Source: Streptomyces macrolidinus
GTDB taxonomy: Bacteria; Actinomycetota; Actinomycetes; Streptomycetales; Streptomycetaceae
Direction: 5' to 3'
Length of the DNA stretch: 64,000 nt
Assembly: GCF_023887685.1 (NCBI RefSeq)
Contig: NZ_JAMWMR010000015.1
Span: forward strand, 94,765-158,764
Positions 32,223 to 40,483 of the stretch are shown piece by piece. Made by a program: the position numbers and the translations under genes. Under the pieces are notes generated by a model. The model worked only from the letters and a program-made list of their open reading frames with translations. It was not told where the DNA came from and ran no database searches. The first letter of the stretch is position 1. Every line of letters starts with the position of its first letter.

Positions 32223-34271
32223 ATGACTGAGCGTCAGAGCGCGCAGGAACGCACCGAACGGGACCGGCCGTGGCTCATGCGCACGTACGCCGGCCACTCC
32301 ACGGCCGAGGCGTCCAACGAGCTGTACCGGCGCAACCTCGCCAAGGGCCAGACCGGTCTGTCGGTGGCGTTCGACCTGCCGACCCAGACCGGCTACGACC
32401 CCGACCACATCCTCGCCCGCGGCGAGGTCGGCCGGGTCGGGGTCCCGGTCTCGCACCTCGGCGACATGCGCCGGCTGTTCCAGGACATCCCCCTGGAGCA
32501 GATGAACACCTCGATGACCATCAACGCGACGGCCATGTGGCTGCTGGCGCTCTACCAGGTCGTCGCGGAGGAGCAGGGCGCGGACATCTCCCGGCTCCAG
32601 GGCACGACCCAGAACGACATCGTCAAGGAGTACCTCTCGCGCGGTACGCACGTCTTCCCGCCGGGGCCCTCGCTCCGGCTGACGACGGACATGATCGCGT
32701 ACACGGTCTCCCACATGCCCAAGTGGAACCCGATCAACATCTGCAGCTACCACCTGCAGGAGGCGGGCGCCACACCGGTCCAGGAGATCGCGTACGCGAT
32801 GTCGACGGCGATCGCCGTCCTGGACGCGGTGCGCGACAGCGGCCAGGTGCCGCAGGAGCGCATGGGCGAGGTCGTCGGCCGGATCTCCTTCTTCGTGAAC
32901 GCGGGCGTCCGCTTCGTCGAGGAGATGTGCAAGATGCGGGCGTTCGGCCGGATATGGGACCGGATCACGCGTGAGCGGTACGGCATCGAGAACCCCAAGC
33001 ACCGCCGCTTCCGCTACGGCGTCCAGGTCAACTCCCTCGGTCTGACGGAGGCGCAGCCGGAGAACAACGTCCAGCGGATCGTGCTGGAGATGCTGGCCGT
33101 GACCCTCTCCAAGGACGCACGCGCGCGTGCCGTCCAACTCCCGGCCTGGAACGAGGCGCTGGGCCTGCCCCGGCCCTGGGACCAGCAGTGGTCGCTGCGT
33201 ATCCAGCAGGTGCTCGCCCACGAGAGCGACCTGCTGGAGTACGGGGACATCTTCGACGGCTCGCATGTCATCGAGGCGAAGGTGGCGGCTCTCGTCGAGG
33301 AGTCGCTCGCCGAGATCGAGCGGATCCAGGAGATGGGCGGCGCGATGGCCGCCGTCGAGTCGGGCTACCTCAAGTCGCAGCTCGTCGCCTCGCACGCGGA
33401 GCGCCGGGCCCGTATCGAGTCCGGCCAGGAGAAGATCGTCGGCGTCAACATCTTCGAGACGACCGAGCCGAACCCGCTCACCGCCGATCTGGACACCGCG
33501 ATCCAGACGGTCGACCCTGCGGTGGAGGCGCGGGTCGTCGCCTCGCTCCAGCGCTGGCGCGACACCCGCTACCAGCCGCCCTTCAACCATCCGCGCCCGT
33601 GCAAGGCGCTGGAGCGGCTGAAGGAGGCCGCCAAGGGCACCGGCAACCTGATGGAGGCCACCTTGGAGTGCGCCCGTTCGGGGGTGACGACCGGGGAGTG
33701 GGCCGGGGCGCTCCGGGAGGTCTTCGGCGAGTTCCGCGCGCCGACCGGGGTGTCGTCCGCGCCGGTCGCGGTGGCGCCCGAGGCGGGCACGGCTCTCGCG
33801 GAGGTCCGCCGCACGGTGGACGCCACCGCGCGCGACCTGGGCGTCGGCAAGCTCCGCTTCCTGGTGGGCAAGCCGGGTCTTGACGGGCACTCCAACGGCG
33901 CCGAGCAGATCGCCGTACGGGCCCGCGACGCCGGGTTCGAGGTGGTCTACCAGGGCATCCGGCTGACGCCCGAGCAGATCGTGGACGCGGCCCTCGCCGA
34001 GGACGTGCACGCGGTCGGCCTGTCCGTCCTCTCCGGCTCGCACGCGCAGCTCGTGCCGGACGTGCTGGAGCGGCTGCGCGAGGCCGGTGCGGCCGACATC
34101 CCGGTGATCGCCGGTGGGATCATCCCGAACGGCGACGCCGAACAGCTCAGGGCCGTGGGAGTGGCCGCGGTCTTCACCCCGAAGGACTTCGACATCACCG
34201 GAATCATCGGCCGTATCGTCGACGAGATCCGGAAAGCGAACAAGCTCGACCCTCTGGAGGTCCCCGCATGA
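32223..34271 (+). CDS. meaA: Ethylmalonyl-CoA mutase (B12-dependent, MeaA)
   Basis: A 682-residue coenzyme-B12 mutase converting ethylmalonyl-CoA to methylsuccinyl-CoA. The N-terminal TIM barrel binds CoA (VAFDLPTQTGYDPDH, MNTSMTINATAMWLLALY, YSHMPKWNPINI-like stretch at residues 160-180). The C-terminal B12 domain has LVGKPGLDGHSNGAEQIA, with the cobalt-ligand His at residue 556, then GLSVLSGSHAQLVP and IPVIAGGIIPNGD. The architecture distinguishes it from two-subunit methylmalonyl-CoA mutase, and the operon position next to ccr makes the ethylmalonyl specificity very likely. It starts 15 bp after ccr; its TGA overlaps the ATG of the next gene. Confidence 0.95.
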   Translation: MTERQSAQERTERDRPWLMRTYAGHSTAEASNELYRRNLAKGQTGLSVAFDLPTQTGYDPDHILARGEVGRVGVPVSHLGDMRRLFQDIPLEQMNTSMTINATAMWLLALYQVVAEEQGADISRLQGTTQNDIVKEYLSRGTHVFPPGPSLRLTTDMIAYTVSHMPKWNPINICSYHLQEAGATPVQEIAYAMSTAIAVLDAVRDSGQVPQERMGEVVGRISFFVNAGVRFVEEMCKMRAFGRIWDRITRERYGIENPKHRRFRYGVQVNSLGLTEAQPENNVQRIVLEMLAVTLSKDARARAVQLPAWNEALGLPRPWDQQWSLRIQQVLAHESDLLEYGDIFDGSHVIEAKVAALVEESLAEIERIQEMGGAMAAVESGYLKSQLVASHAERRARIESGQEKIVGVNIFETTEPNPLTADLDTAIQTVDPAVEARVVASLQRWRDTRYQPPFNHPRPCKALERLKEAAKGTGNLMEATLECARSGVTTGEWAGALREVFGEFRAPTGVSSAPVAVAPEAGTALAEVRRTVDATARDLGVGKLRFLVGKPGLDGHSNGAEQIAVRARDAGFEVVYQGIRLTPEQIVDAALAEDVHAVGLSVLSGSHAQLVPDVLERLREAGAADIPVIAGGIIPNGDAEQLRAVGVAAVFTPKDFDITGIIGRIVDEIRKANKLDPLEVPA

Positions 34272-35233
34272 CAACGCCGGTCAACCGTCTGCGCCCGCGC
34301 CGCTCCTGCCTCGCGGTGCCCGGAAGCAACCCCCGCTTCCTGGAGAAGGCACAGGGCCTCCCGGCCGACCAGGTCTTCCTGGACCTGGAGGACGCGTGCG
34401 CGCCGCTCGCCAAGCCCGAGGCGCGGCACACCATCGTCAAGTTCCTCAACGAGGGTGACTGGACGGGCAAGACGCGGGTCGTGCGCGTCAACGACTGGAC
34501 GACCGAGTGGACGTACCGCGATGTCGTGACGGTGGTCGAGGGCGCGGGCCCGAACCTCGACTGCATCATGCTGCCGAAGGTGCAGAGCGCCGAACAGGTC
34601 GTCGCGCTCGACCTGTTGCTGACGCAGATCGAGAAGACGATGGGCTTCGAGGTGGGCCGCATCGGTATCGAGGCGCAGATCGAGAACGCTCAGGGCCTCA
34701 ACAACGTCAATGCGATCGCCGCGGCCTCTCCACGTCTTGAGACGATCATCTTCGGCCCGGCCGACTTCATGGCGTCGATCAACATGAAGTCGCTCGTGGT
34801 GGGCGAGCAGCCGCCCGGCTACCCGGCGGACGCCTACCACTTCATCCTGATGAAGATCCTGATGGCCGCCCGCGCCAACGACCTCCAGGCGATCGACGGC
34901 CCCTACCTCCAGATCCGCAACGTCGACGGCTACCGCGAGGTCGCCAAGCGTGCCGCCGCGCTCGGCTTCGACGGCAAGTGGGTGCTGCACCCGGGCCAGG
35001 TCGAGGCCTCCAACGAGATCTTCTCGCCGTCCCAGGAGGACTACGACCACGCCGAGCTGATCCTGGACGCGTACGAGTACTACACGTCCGAGGCGGGCGG
35101 CAAGAAGGGCTCGGCGATGCTCGGCGACGAGATGATCGACGAGGCGAGCCGCAAGATGGCGCTGGTCATCGCCGGCAAGGGCCGTGCCGCCGGTATGCGG
35201 CGCACCAGCACGTTCGAGATCCCGGAGGCGTGA
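34268..35233 (+). CDS. mcl: L-malyl-CoA / beta-methylmalyl-CoA lyase (HpcH/HpaI family)
   Basis: A 321-residue CitE/HpcH-type lyase that cleaves beta-methylmalyl-CoA to glyoxylate and propionyl-CoA, and usually malyl-CoA too. Visible: RRSCLAVPGSNPRFLEKA, VFLDLEDACAPLAKPEARH with the metal Glu and Asp, RVVRVNDWTTEWTYRDV, LDCIMLPKVQSAEQVVALD, IGIEAQIENAQGLNNVNAIA, IIFGPADFMASINM, and the late KWVLHPGQVEASNEIF. The ATG at 34268 overlaps the meaA stop in ATGA, indicating coupling. Operon context fixes the pathway role. Confidence 0.93.
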   Translation: MTTPVNRLRPRRSCLAVPGSNPRFLEKAQGLPADQVFLDLEDACAPLAKPEARHTIVKFLNEGDWTGKTRVVRVNDWTTEWTYRDVVTVVEGAGPNLDCIMLPKVQSAEQVVALDLLLTQIEKTMGFEVGRIGIEAQIENAQGLNNVNAIAAASPRLETIIFGPADFMASINMKSLVVGEQPPGYPADAYHFILMKILMAARANDLQAIDGPYLQIRNVDGYREVAKRAAALGFDGKWVLHPGQVEASNEIFSPSQEDYDHAELILDAYEYYTSEAGGKKGSAMLGDEMIDEASRKMALVIAGKGRAAGMRRTSTFEIPEA

Positions 35234-35238
35234 GGACC

Positions 35239-35751
35239 ATGCAGTTCGGACGCACCTACGAGGAGTTCGAGGTCGGGGCGACGTACAAGCACTGGCCGGG
35301 CAAGACGGTCACGGAGTACGACGACCACCTGTTCTGTCTGCTCACCATGAACCACCACCCGCTCCACATGGACACCAACTATGCGGAGAAGACGACGGAC
35401 TTCGGCAAGAACGTCGTCGTGGGCAACTACATCTACTCCCTGCTGCTCGGCATGTCCGTACCCGATGTCTCGGGCAAGGCCATCGCCAACCTGGAGATCG
35501 AGTCGCTCAAGCACGTGGCGCCGACCTTCCACGGCGACACGATCTACGGCGAGACGACCGTGCTCGACAAGTGGCCGTCGAAGTCGAAGAACGACCGCGG
35601 CATCGTCCACGTCGAGACCAAGGGGTACAAGCAGGACGGCACGCTGGTGTGCGTGTTCCGCCGCAAGGTGATGGTCCCCACCGAGACGTACATCAAGGAG
35701 CGCGGCGGCGAACAGCCCGGCCGCCCGGAGCCCGAGTCGCAGGAGAAGTAG
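35239..35751 (+). CDS. mch: Mesaconyl-CoA hydratase (MaoC-like hot-dog fold)
   Basis: A 170-residue hot-dog-fold dehydratase. The N-terminal part reads FGRTYEEFEVGATYKHWPGK followed by TVTEYDDHLFCLLTMNHHPLH, with the MaoC active-site Asp-His pair (D..CLLTMNHHPLHMD). The C-terminal hot-dog strand is SVPDVSGKAIANLEIESLKH. It hydrates mesaconyl-CoA to beta-methylmalyl-CoA in the ethylmalonyl-CoA pathway, directly upstream of the lyase step. The ATG at 35239 is 5 bp after the mcl stop with GAGG preceding it. It is a single-domain form; many proteobacterial Mch proteins are about twice this length. Confidence 0.88.
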   Translation: MQFGRTYEEFEVGATYKHWPGKTVTEYDDHLFCLLTMNHHPLHMDTNYAEKTTDFGKNVVVGNYIYSLLLGMSVPDVSGKAIANLEIESLKHVAPTFHGDTIYGETTVLDKWPSKSKNDRGIVHVETKGYKQDGTLVCVFRRKVMVPTETYIKERGGEQPGRPEPESQEK

Positions 35752-35753
35752 AG

Positions 35754-36959
35754 ATGAGCCGCCTCGCCCAGACCCCCGGTCTGACAGACGTCCAGCAGGA
35801 GATCGTCTCCACCGTCCGCGACTTCGTGGACAAGGAGATCATCCCGGTCGCGACGGAGCTGGAGCACCGCGACGAGTACCCGCAGCAGATCGTCGACGGC
35901 CTCAAGGAGCTGGGCCTGTTCGGTCTGATGATCCCCGAGGAGTACGGGGGTCTGGGCGAGTCGCTGCTCACCTACGCGCTGTGCGTGGAGGAGATCGCCC
36001 GCGGCTGGATGTCGGTCTCCGGCATCATCAACACGCACTTCATCGTGGCGTACATGCTCAAGCAGCACGGTACGCAGGAGCAGAAGGACCGCTATCTGCC
36101 GAAGATGGCGCTCGGCGAGACCCGCGGCGCCTTCTCGATGTCGGAGCCCGCGCTCGGCTCCGATGTCTCGGCGATCACGTCGAAGGCGGTCAGGGACGGC
36201 GAGGAGTACGTCCTGACGGGCCAGAAGATGTGGCTCACCAACGGCGGTACGTCGTCCTTGGTGGCCGTCCTCGTCCGCAGTGACGAAGGTCACCCCGAGG
36301 GCACGCCGCCCCACAAGTCGATGACGACCTTCCTGGTCGAGAAGGAGCCCGGCTTCGGCGAGGTCCGCCCCGGCCTCACGATCCCCGGGAAGATCGACAA
36401 GATGGGCTACAAGGGCGTCGACACCACCGAGCTGATCATGGACGGCCTGCGCCTTCCTGCCGACAGCGTCCTGGGCGGCACCACCGGGCGTGGCTTTTAC
36501 CACATGATGGACGGCGTCGAGGTCGGCCGCGTGAACGTCGCCGCACGCGGCTGCGGCGTCGCTCAGCGCGCGTTCGAGCTGGGCGTCTCCTATGCACAGC
36601 AGCGGCAGACGTTCGGCCGGCCGATCGCCCAGCACCAGGCCATCCAGTTCAAGCTGGCGGAGATGGCCACCAAGGTCGAGGCCGCGCATGCCATGATGGT
36701 GAACGCGGCACGCAAAAAGGACTCGGGGGAACGAAACGACCTTGAGGCAGGCATGGCGAAGTACCTCGCCTCCGAGTACTGCAAGGAGGTCGTGGAGGAC
36801 GCCTTCCGGATCCACGGCGGCTACGGCTTCTCGAAGGAGTACGAGATCGAGCGTCTCTACCGCGAGGCCCCGATGCTACTGATCGGTGAGGGGACCGCCG
36901 AAATCCAGAAAATGATCATCGGCCGCCGACTGCTCGAAGAGTATCGACTCCAGGGCTAG
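35754..36959 (+). CDS. Acyl-CoA dehydrogenase, probable methylsuccinyl-CoA dehydrogenase
   Basis: A 401-residue FAD-dependent acyl-CoA dehydrogenase: an N-terminal helical domain (QQEIVSTVRDFVDKEIIPVA, GLFGLMIPEEYGGLGES), a middle beta-domain (FSMSEPALGSDVSAITSKAV, LTGQKMWLTNGG) and a C-terminal helical domain (RQTFGRPIAQHQAIQFKLAE, DAFRIHGGYGFSKEYEIERL). The catalytic Glu is in LLIGEGTAEIQKMIIGR, in the SCAD-type position. In this operon it most likely oxidises methylsuccinyl-CoA to mesaconyl-CoA. It lacks the N-terminal extension of the proteobacterial enzyme. It starts 2 bp after the mch stop with AGGAG 8 bp upstream. Confidence 0.88.
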   Translation: MSRLAQTPGLTDVQQEIVSTVRDFVDKEIIPVATELEHRDEYPQQIVDGLKELGLFGLMIPEEYGGLGESLLTYALCVEEIARGWMSVSGIINTHFIVAYMLKQHGTQEQKDRYLPKMALGETRGAFSMSEPALGSDVSAITSKAVRDGEEYVLTGQKMWLTNGGTSSLVAVLVRSDEGHPEGTPPHKSMTTFLVEKEPGFGEVRPGLTIPGKIDKMGYKGVDTTELIMDGLRLPADSVLGGTTGRGFYHMMDGVEVGRVNVAARGCGVAQRAFELGVSYAQQRQTFGRPIAQHQAIQFKLAEMATKVEAAHAMMVNAARKKDSGERNDLEAGMAKYLASEYCKEVVEDAFRIHGGYGFSKEYEIERLYREAPMLLIGEGTAEIQKMIIGRRLLEEYRLQG

Positions 36960-36970
36960 ATGCACCGATT

Positions 36971-37005
36971 CGGGGTGTTTTCTTCGCGAAGAAGATCACA
37001 CCCCG
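36971..37005 (+). terminator. Terminator of the ethylmalonyl-CoA operon
   Basis: An outer stem, CGGGGTGT (36971-36978) with ACACCCCG (36998-37005), encloses the perfect palindrome TTCTTCGCGAAGAA (36980-36993). It starts 12 bp after the acyl-CoA dehydrogenase stop codon and separates this operon from psd-pssA. Confidence 0.8.
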
Positions 37006-37040
37006 TCAACACTCTTCAGCCGCCGACTCGGCTTCCTGGC

Positions 37041-37071
37041 TTGCCCAGTTGTGGTGCGCGACCGGTACGAT
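37041..37071 (+). promoter_or_regulatory. Weak promoter candidate for psd-pssA
   Basis: TTGCCC (37041-37046) and TACGAT (37066-37071) are 19 bases apart, about 60 bp before the psd start codon and after the operon terminator. Spacing is longer than ideal. Confidence 0.3.
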
Positions 37072-37129
37072 CGCCGGAAAGCCGCCGTCCCCCGTTGAAG
37101 CGCGGCATCATCCGCTACGAAGGTCATCC

Positions 37130-37786
37130 ATGCCCCACAGCAAAACCTCTGCACCACGCGACAGCCTTGTCAGCGTACGCCTCGCGCGCGGAGCATCGCC
37201 GTGGCTTCTCCCGACCGTTGCCACCGCAGCCCTCAGCCTGGCCCGGGCGCGCCGCTCCGGCGCCGCCAAGGCCGTGGCCGTACCCGCCACCGCACTCGCG
37301 GCGGGCATGCTGTGGTTCTTCCGCGACCCGGAGCGCGAGATCACCCAGGGCCGGGTCATCTCCCCCGCGGACGGTGTGGTGCAGAGCATCATGCCGTGGA
37401 AGGACGGACGGACCCGCGTCGCGATCTTCATGAGCCCGCTCAATGTCCACGTCAACCGGGCGCCGCTCTCCGGCACGGTGACGTCGGTCGAGCACATCCC
37501 CGGCGGGTTCGTTCCGGCGTTCAACAAGGAGAGCGAGAACAACGAGCGCGTAGTCTGGCATTTCGATACCGAACTGGGCGACATCGAAATGATCCAGATC
37601 GCCGGCGCGGTGGCCCGCCGTATCGTCCCGTACGTGCCCCAGGGCACGAAGGTCGAGCAGGGCGACCGTATCGGCCTGATCCGCTTCGGCTCACGCGTCG
37701 ACCTCTATCTGCCCGAGGGTGTGGAGGTCGCGGTCGAGGTCGGCCAGAAGACCGTGGCTGGGGTGACTCGCCTTGACCGTGATTGA
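37130..37786 (+). CDS. psd: Phosphatidylserine decarboxylase (short, archaeal-type)
   Basis: A 218-residue membrane-associated proenzyme that makes phosphatidylethanolamine. A hydrophobic N-terminal region (WLLPTVATAALSLARARR, VPATALAAGMLWFFRDPERE) anchors it. Core motifs are VISPADGVVQSI, MSPLNVHVNRAPLSGTV and the self-cleavage site LIRFGSRVDLYLP, where Gly-Ser (Ser188) is cut to give the pyruvoyl group. The length matches the short Psd of actinobacteria rather than the 320-residue E. coli form. Start ATG 37130. Its 3' end overlaps pssA, the gene for the preceding pathway step. Confidence 0.95.
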   Translation: MPHSKTSAPRDSLVSVRLARGASPWLLPTVATAALSLARARRSGAAKAVAVPATALAAGMLWFFRDPEREITQGRVISPADGVVQSIMPWKDGRTRVAIFMSPLNVHVNRAPLSGTVTSVEHIPGGFVPAFNKESENNERVVWHFDTELGDIEMIQIAGAVARRIVPYVPQGTKVEQGDRIGLIRFGSRVDLYLPEGVEVAVEVGQKTVAGVTRLDRD

Positions 37787-38630
37787 TCCAGATACCAAGG
37801 CCGGCTGGGTGCCGGAGGCGGACGGAGTGGACGACGAGGAGGAGATGCCTCTCTCACTCCGCCTCTCGATAGCGGACACCCTCACCCTGGGCAACGCCAC
37901 GTGCGGCTTCATGGCGGTGTACTTCACCACCACCGGCATCCTGATCCCGCATCTGACGGGCGGCGACGAGTCGGGCGGCATGGCCCGGCACTCCGCCGCC
38001 ACCGCCGTGATCCTCATGCTCTGCGCGGCGATCTTCGACCTCTTCGACGGTCTGGTCGCCCGCAAGCTGCGCAGCTCGCCCATGGGCGCGGAGCTGGACA
38101 ACCTCTCGGACCTGATCAGCTTCGGTCTCGCACCGGCGTACTTCGTCCTGGTCTACGGCATGGTGGCGGACGACGCGCACCAGAGAGTGGCCGCGGTCGG
38201 AGCGATCGTGGTGTTGTTGGCCGTGGTGCTCAGACTCGCCCGGTTCTCGTGCGTGACGATGAAGGACGGCGTGTTCCAGGGCATGCCCTCACCGTTCGGC
38301 GCGCTCACCGTGGTCTCGATCGTGCTCCTGGAGCTGCCGTTCTTCGCCACGCTGCTGGCGATCATCGGCACGGCGTGGCTGATGGTGAGCCGGGTCGAGT
38401 ACCCGAAGCCGCGCGGCCGTCTCGCGGTGGCGATGCTCTCCTGGATCGTCCTGAGCATGGCGATGCTGGCGGCCTGGGCCTTCGAGGCGCCGAGCGGCAC
38501 GCTGCTCCTCCAGACGGGCTGCGCCCTGCAGCTCGTGATGGGCGCGGTGATCCCGCTGTTCGCAACGGCTCGCCGGGTGAACACCTTCCGCGGCAACCGC
38601 CGTGAGGCGCGGACCGCACAGCTTCCGTAG
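37773..38630 (+). CDS. pssA: CDP-diacylglycerol-serine O-phosphatidyltransferase
   Basis: A 285-residue integral membrane enzyme that condenses CDP-diacylglycerol with serine to give phosphatidylserine, the substrate of Psd. The CDP-alcohol phosphotransferase signature is complete: FDLFDGLVARKLRSSPMG, then AELDNLSDLISFGL (D-G-x2-A-R-x8-G-x3-D-x3-D), followed by several hydrophobic helices. A 40-residue polar N-terminus precedes the first helix. A TTG at 37773, spaced six bases from GGGGTGA, is taken as the start; a GTG at 37779 is possible. It overlaps psd by 14 bp, so the pair is coupled. Confidence 0.93.
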   Translation: MTVIDPDTKAGWVPEADGVDDEEEMPLSLRLSIADTLTLGNATCGFMAVYFTTTGILIPHLTGGDESGGMARHSAATAVILMLCAAIFDLFDGLVARKLRSSPMGAELDNLSDLISFGLAPAYFVLVYGMVADDAHQRVAAVGAIVVLLAVVLRLARFSCVTMKDGVFQGMPSPFGALTVVSIVLLELPFFATLLAIIGTAWLMVSRVEYPKPRGRLAVAMLSWIVLSMAMLAAWAFEAPSGTLLLQTGCALQLVMGAVIPLFATARRVNTFRGNRREARTAQLP

Positions 38631-38649
38631 CGCACGCCGCGCTCGGCCG

Positions 38650-38680
38650 AGGGCCCCGGACCGGGATGGTCCGGGGCCCT
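38650..38680 (+). terminator. Terminator of the psd-pssA operon
   Basis: AGGGCCCCGGACC (38650-38662) pairs perfectly with 38668-38680 around the loop GGGAT, 20 bp after the pssA stop codon. A 20-bp tandem repeat follows immediately. Confidence 0.8.
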
Positions 38681-38683
38681 TCG

Positions 38684-38743
38684 CTTGTTCCGTTCGGCCT
38701 CGGCTTGTTCCGTTCGGCCTCGGCTTGTTCCGTTCGGCCTCGG
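38684..38743. repeat. Three perfect 20-bp tandem repeats
   Basis: The unit CTTGTTCCGTTCGGCCTCGG is repeated exactly at 38684-38703, 38704-38723 and 38724-38743. It lies between the pssA terminator and the convergent glycerate kinase stop codon. No function is apparent. Confidence 0.9.
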
Positions 38744-38774
38744 CCCAGGTGCTCCGTGCGGCCGGTGCGAGGCT

Positions 38775-39914
38775 TCAACTCAGGTGCTCCCTGGCGATCC
38801 GTTCCGCCACCCGTTCCAGCAGCGGTCCCGCCTCGACGACGCAGCGCGCCGGGTCCGGCTCGACCTCCGTCAGCGGGTAGGCCCGGCGGATACCGGTCCG
38901 GGCCAGTTCCTCCGGCGTGAGCGCCAGTCGGCCGCACACCGCCACGACCTCCTTGCCCGCCGCCCGCGCAGCCGCCGCGACCCCTGCCGGGGCCTTGCCG
39001 TGCAGCGTCTGCGCGTCCAGCGCGCCCTCGCCCGTGATCACCAGCGACGCCCGCTCCAGCGCGGGCGCGAAGCCCAGCACGTCCAGCATGACCTCGATGC
39101 CCGGCCGGAAGCGGGCGCCCAGCAGCAGCGCCCCGTACCCGACACCTCCCGCCGCCCCCGCGCCCGGCGACACCGCGTACTCCGCGGCCCGGGGTCCGAC
39201 GGCCCGCTCCAGCACCGTCGCGTAGTGCCGGAGCGCCGCGTCCAGTGCCCGCACGTCGTCGGGCGAGGCGCCCTTCTGCGGCCCGTACACGGCGGGCGCG
39301 CCCGTGGGCCCGGTCAGTGGGTTGTTCACATCGCTCGCGAGAACGAGGTCCACCGAGGCCGGCCGTGGGTCCAGACCGGACAGATCGACGCGCGCGAGCG
39401 CCGCCAGGCCGCCACCGCCCGGAGGCACCGGCTCCCCTTTCGCGTTCAGGAACCGTGCGCCCAGCGCGGACAGCATCCCGGCGCCCCCGTCCGTACTGGC
39501 GCTTCCGCCGACCCCGAACACGAGGGTGCGCGCCCCGGCGTCCAGCGCGGCCCGCAGCAGCTCCCCGGAGCCGTACGTGGACGCGGTCAGCGGTGCGCGG
39601 ACGCCGAGCGGCAGTCGGTGCAGCCCGCTCGCCTGCGCCATCTCCACGACCGCGGTGTCACCGCGCAGCGCGAACGCCGCAGTGACCTGCCGGCCGAGGG
39701 GTCCCGCGACCCGTACCTCACGCCGTTCGAACCCGGACGCGACCGCCGCGTCCACCGTCCCCTCGCCGCCGTCGGCCACGGGCAGCGACTCGACGGCGAG
39801 GCCCGGTACGACGCGGCGCAGCCCCGCCGTCACCCGCTCCGCGACCTGTACGGCTGTCAGCGACCCCTTGAACTTGTCCGCGGCGATGAGCACCCGCGCT
39901 GCGGTGTCCGTCAC
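38775..39914 (-). CDS. Glycerate kinase (GlxK/GarK family)
   Basis: A 379-residue kinase phosphorylating D-glycerate, usually at the 2-hydroxyl, on the route from glyoxylate to glycolysis. Family hallmarks: VLIAADKFKGSLTAVQVAE at the N-terminus, LPVADGGEGTVDAAV, VVEMAQASGLHRLP, GVGGSASTDGGAGMLSALGA, LASDVNNPLTGPTGA followed by VYGPQKG, PGAGAAGGVGYGALLLGA and LVITGEGALDAQTLHGKAP. The start is a GTG (39912-39914) with GGGGAG well placed. Because the malyl-CoA lyase nearby releases glyoxylate, a functional link is conceivable, but the gene is on the other strand and separately transcribed. Confidence 0.93.
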   Translation of the reverse strand: MTDTAARVLIAADKFKGSLTAVQVAERVTAGLRRVVPGLAVESLPVADGGEGTVDAAVASGFERREVRVAGPLGRQVTAAFALRGDTAVVEMAQASGLHRLPLGVRAPLTASTYGSGELLRAALDAGARTLVFGVGGSASTDGGAGMLSALGARFLNAKGEPVPPGGGGLAALARVDLSGLDPRPASVDLVLASDVNNPLTGPTGAPAVYGPQKGASPDDVRALDAALRHYATVLERAVGPRAAEYAVSPGAGAAGGVGYGALLLGARFRPGIEVMLDVLGFAPALERASLVITGEGALDAQTLHGKAPAGVAAAARAAGKEVVAVCGRLALTPEELARTGIRRAYPLTEVEPDPARCVVEAGPLLERVAERIAREHLS

Positions 39915-40024
39915 CTGCGCTCCCCTCGAAATTCGAACGTATGATTGAATTCGGTCATGCGACCGTTCCCCGACGATCTTGTACAGGCTCAGCAGGCATG
40001 CTGTCCGCGAGTCCAGGAAGTGCC

Positions 40025-40435
40025 ATGTCCGCGCTGCCGCCCGACGCACCGCGCCTGCGGGCGATTCTGAGGCACCTCGAGGAACAGCTCGCCGACAACG
40101 AGACCCTCGGCGTCTATCTGCGCCTCCAACGCGACGCCGTCCGCGCGGCTCTTACGCGCGCCGAGGCCGCCGCGGCCCGGACGACGACCGAGAACGCCAG
40201 AACCGGGAAGGTCGCGACCGGGCAGGTCGGCACCGGATACGTCATCGAGCCCAAGCCGTACCCCCATCACCCGAAGCCCGCGCTCATCCACCGCGCCGAC
40301 TGCACCGCGCCCCGGCGCGACACCATGCCCGTCGCTCCCGAGCAGGCCCGGCTGGGGCTACGGAAGGACGCGAAGCACATCGCGGCGTGCGAGGTCTGCG
40401 CACCTGAGACGCCCGAGACACCCAAGCTTGCCTAA
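40025..40435 (+). CDS. DUF6233-like Streptomyces protein
   Basis: A 136-residue protein with an N-terminal helical segment (PPDAPRLRAILRHLEEQLAD, YLRLQRDAVRAALTRAE), a variable linker, then YVIEPKP and a C-terminal HRADCTAPRR...IAACEVCAPE. The Pro-Pro-Asp start and the paired C..C motif near the end are typical of the DUF6233 family, found in many copies in Streptomyces. The paired Cys and His suggest a small metal or structural site. Function is unknown. The ATG at 40025 lies 110 bp from the divergent glycerate kinase. Confidence 0.6.
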   Translation: MSALPPDAPRLRAILRHLEEQLADNETLGVYLRLQRDAVRAALTRAEAAAARTTTENARTGKVATGQVGTGYVIEPKPYPHHPKPALIHRADCTAPRRDTMPVAPEQARLGLRKDAKHIAACEVCAPETPETPKLA

Positions 40436-40457
40436 AGATATTAGGTAACTGCATAAT
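40428..40457 (+). promoter_or_regulatory. Promoter with overlapping palindrome for the TetR gene
   Basis: TTGCCT (40428-40433) and CATAAT (40452-40457) are 18 bases apart on the plus strand. Inside them lies the palindrome CCTAA-AGATA-TTAGG (40431-40445). A repressor bound there would block RNA polymerase, so autoregulation by the following TetR protein is likely. The -35 overlaps the last codons of the upstream gene. Confidence 0.55.
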
Positions 40458-40483
40458 CGTTGTCGCTGAATGGGAGGAAGGCT

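Noticed and set aside
30690..34274. A minus-strand frame of 1194 codons opposite ccr and meaA
   Set aside because: Shadow of the ccr-meaA genes, which have exact active-site matches on the plus strand.
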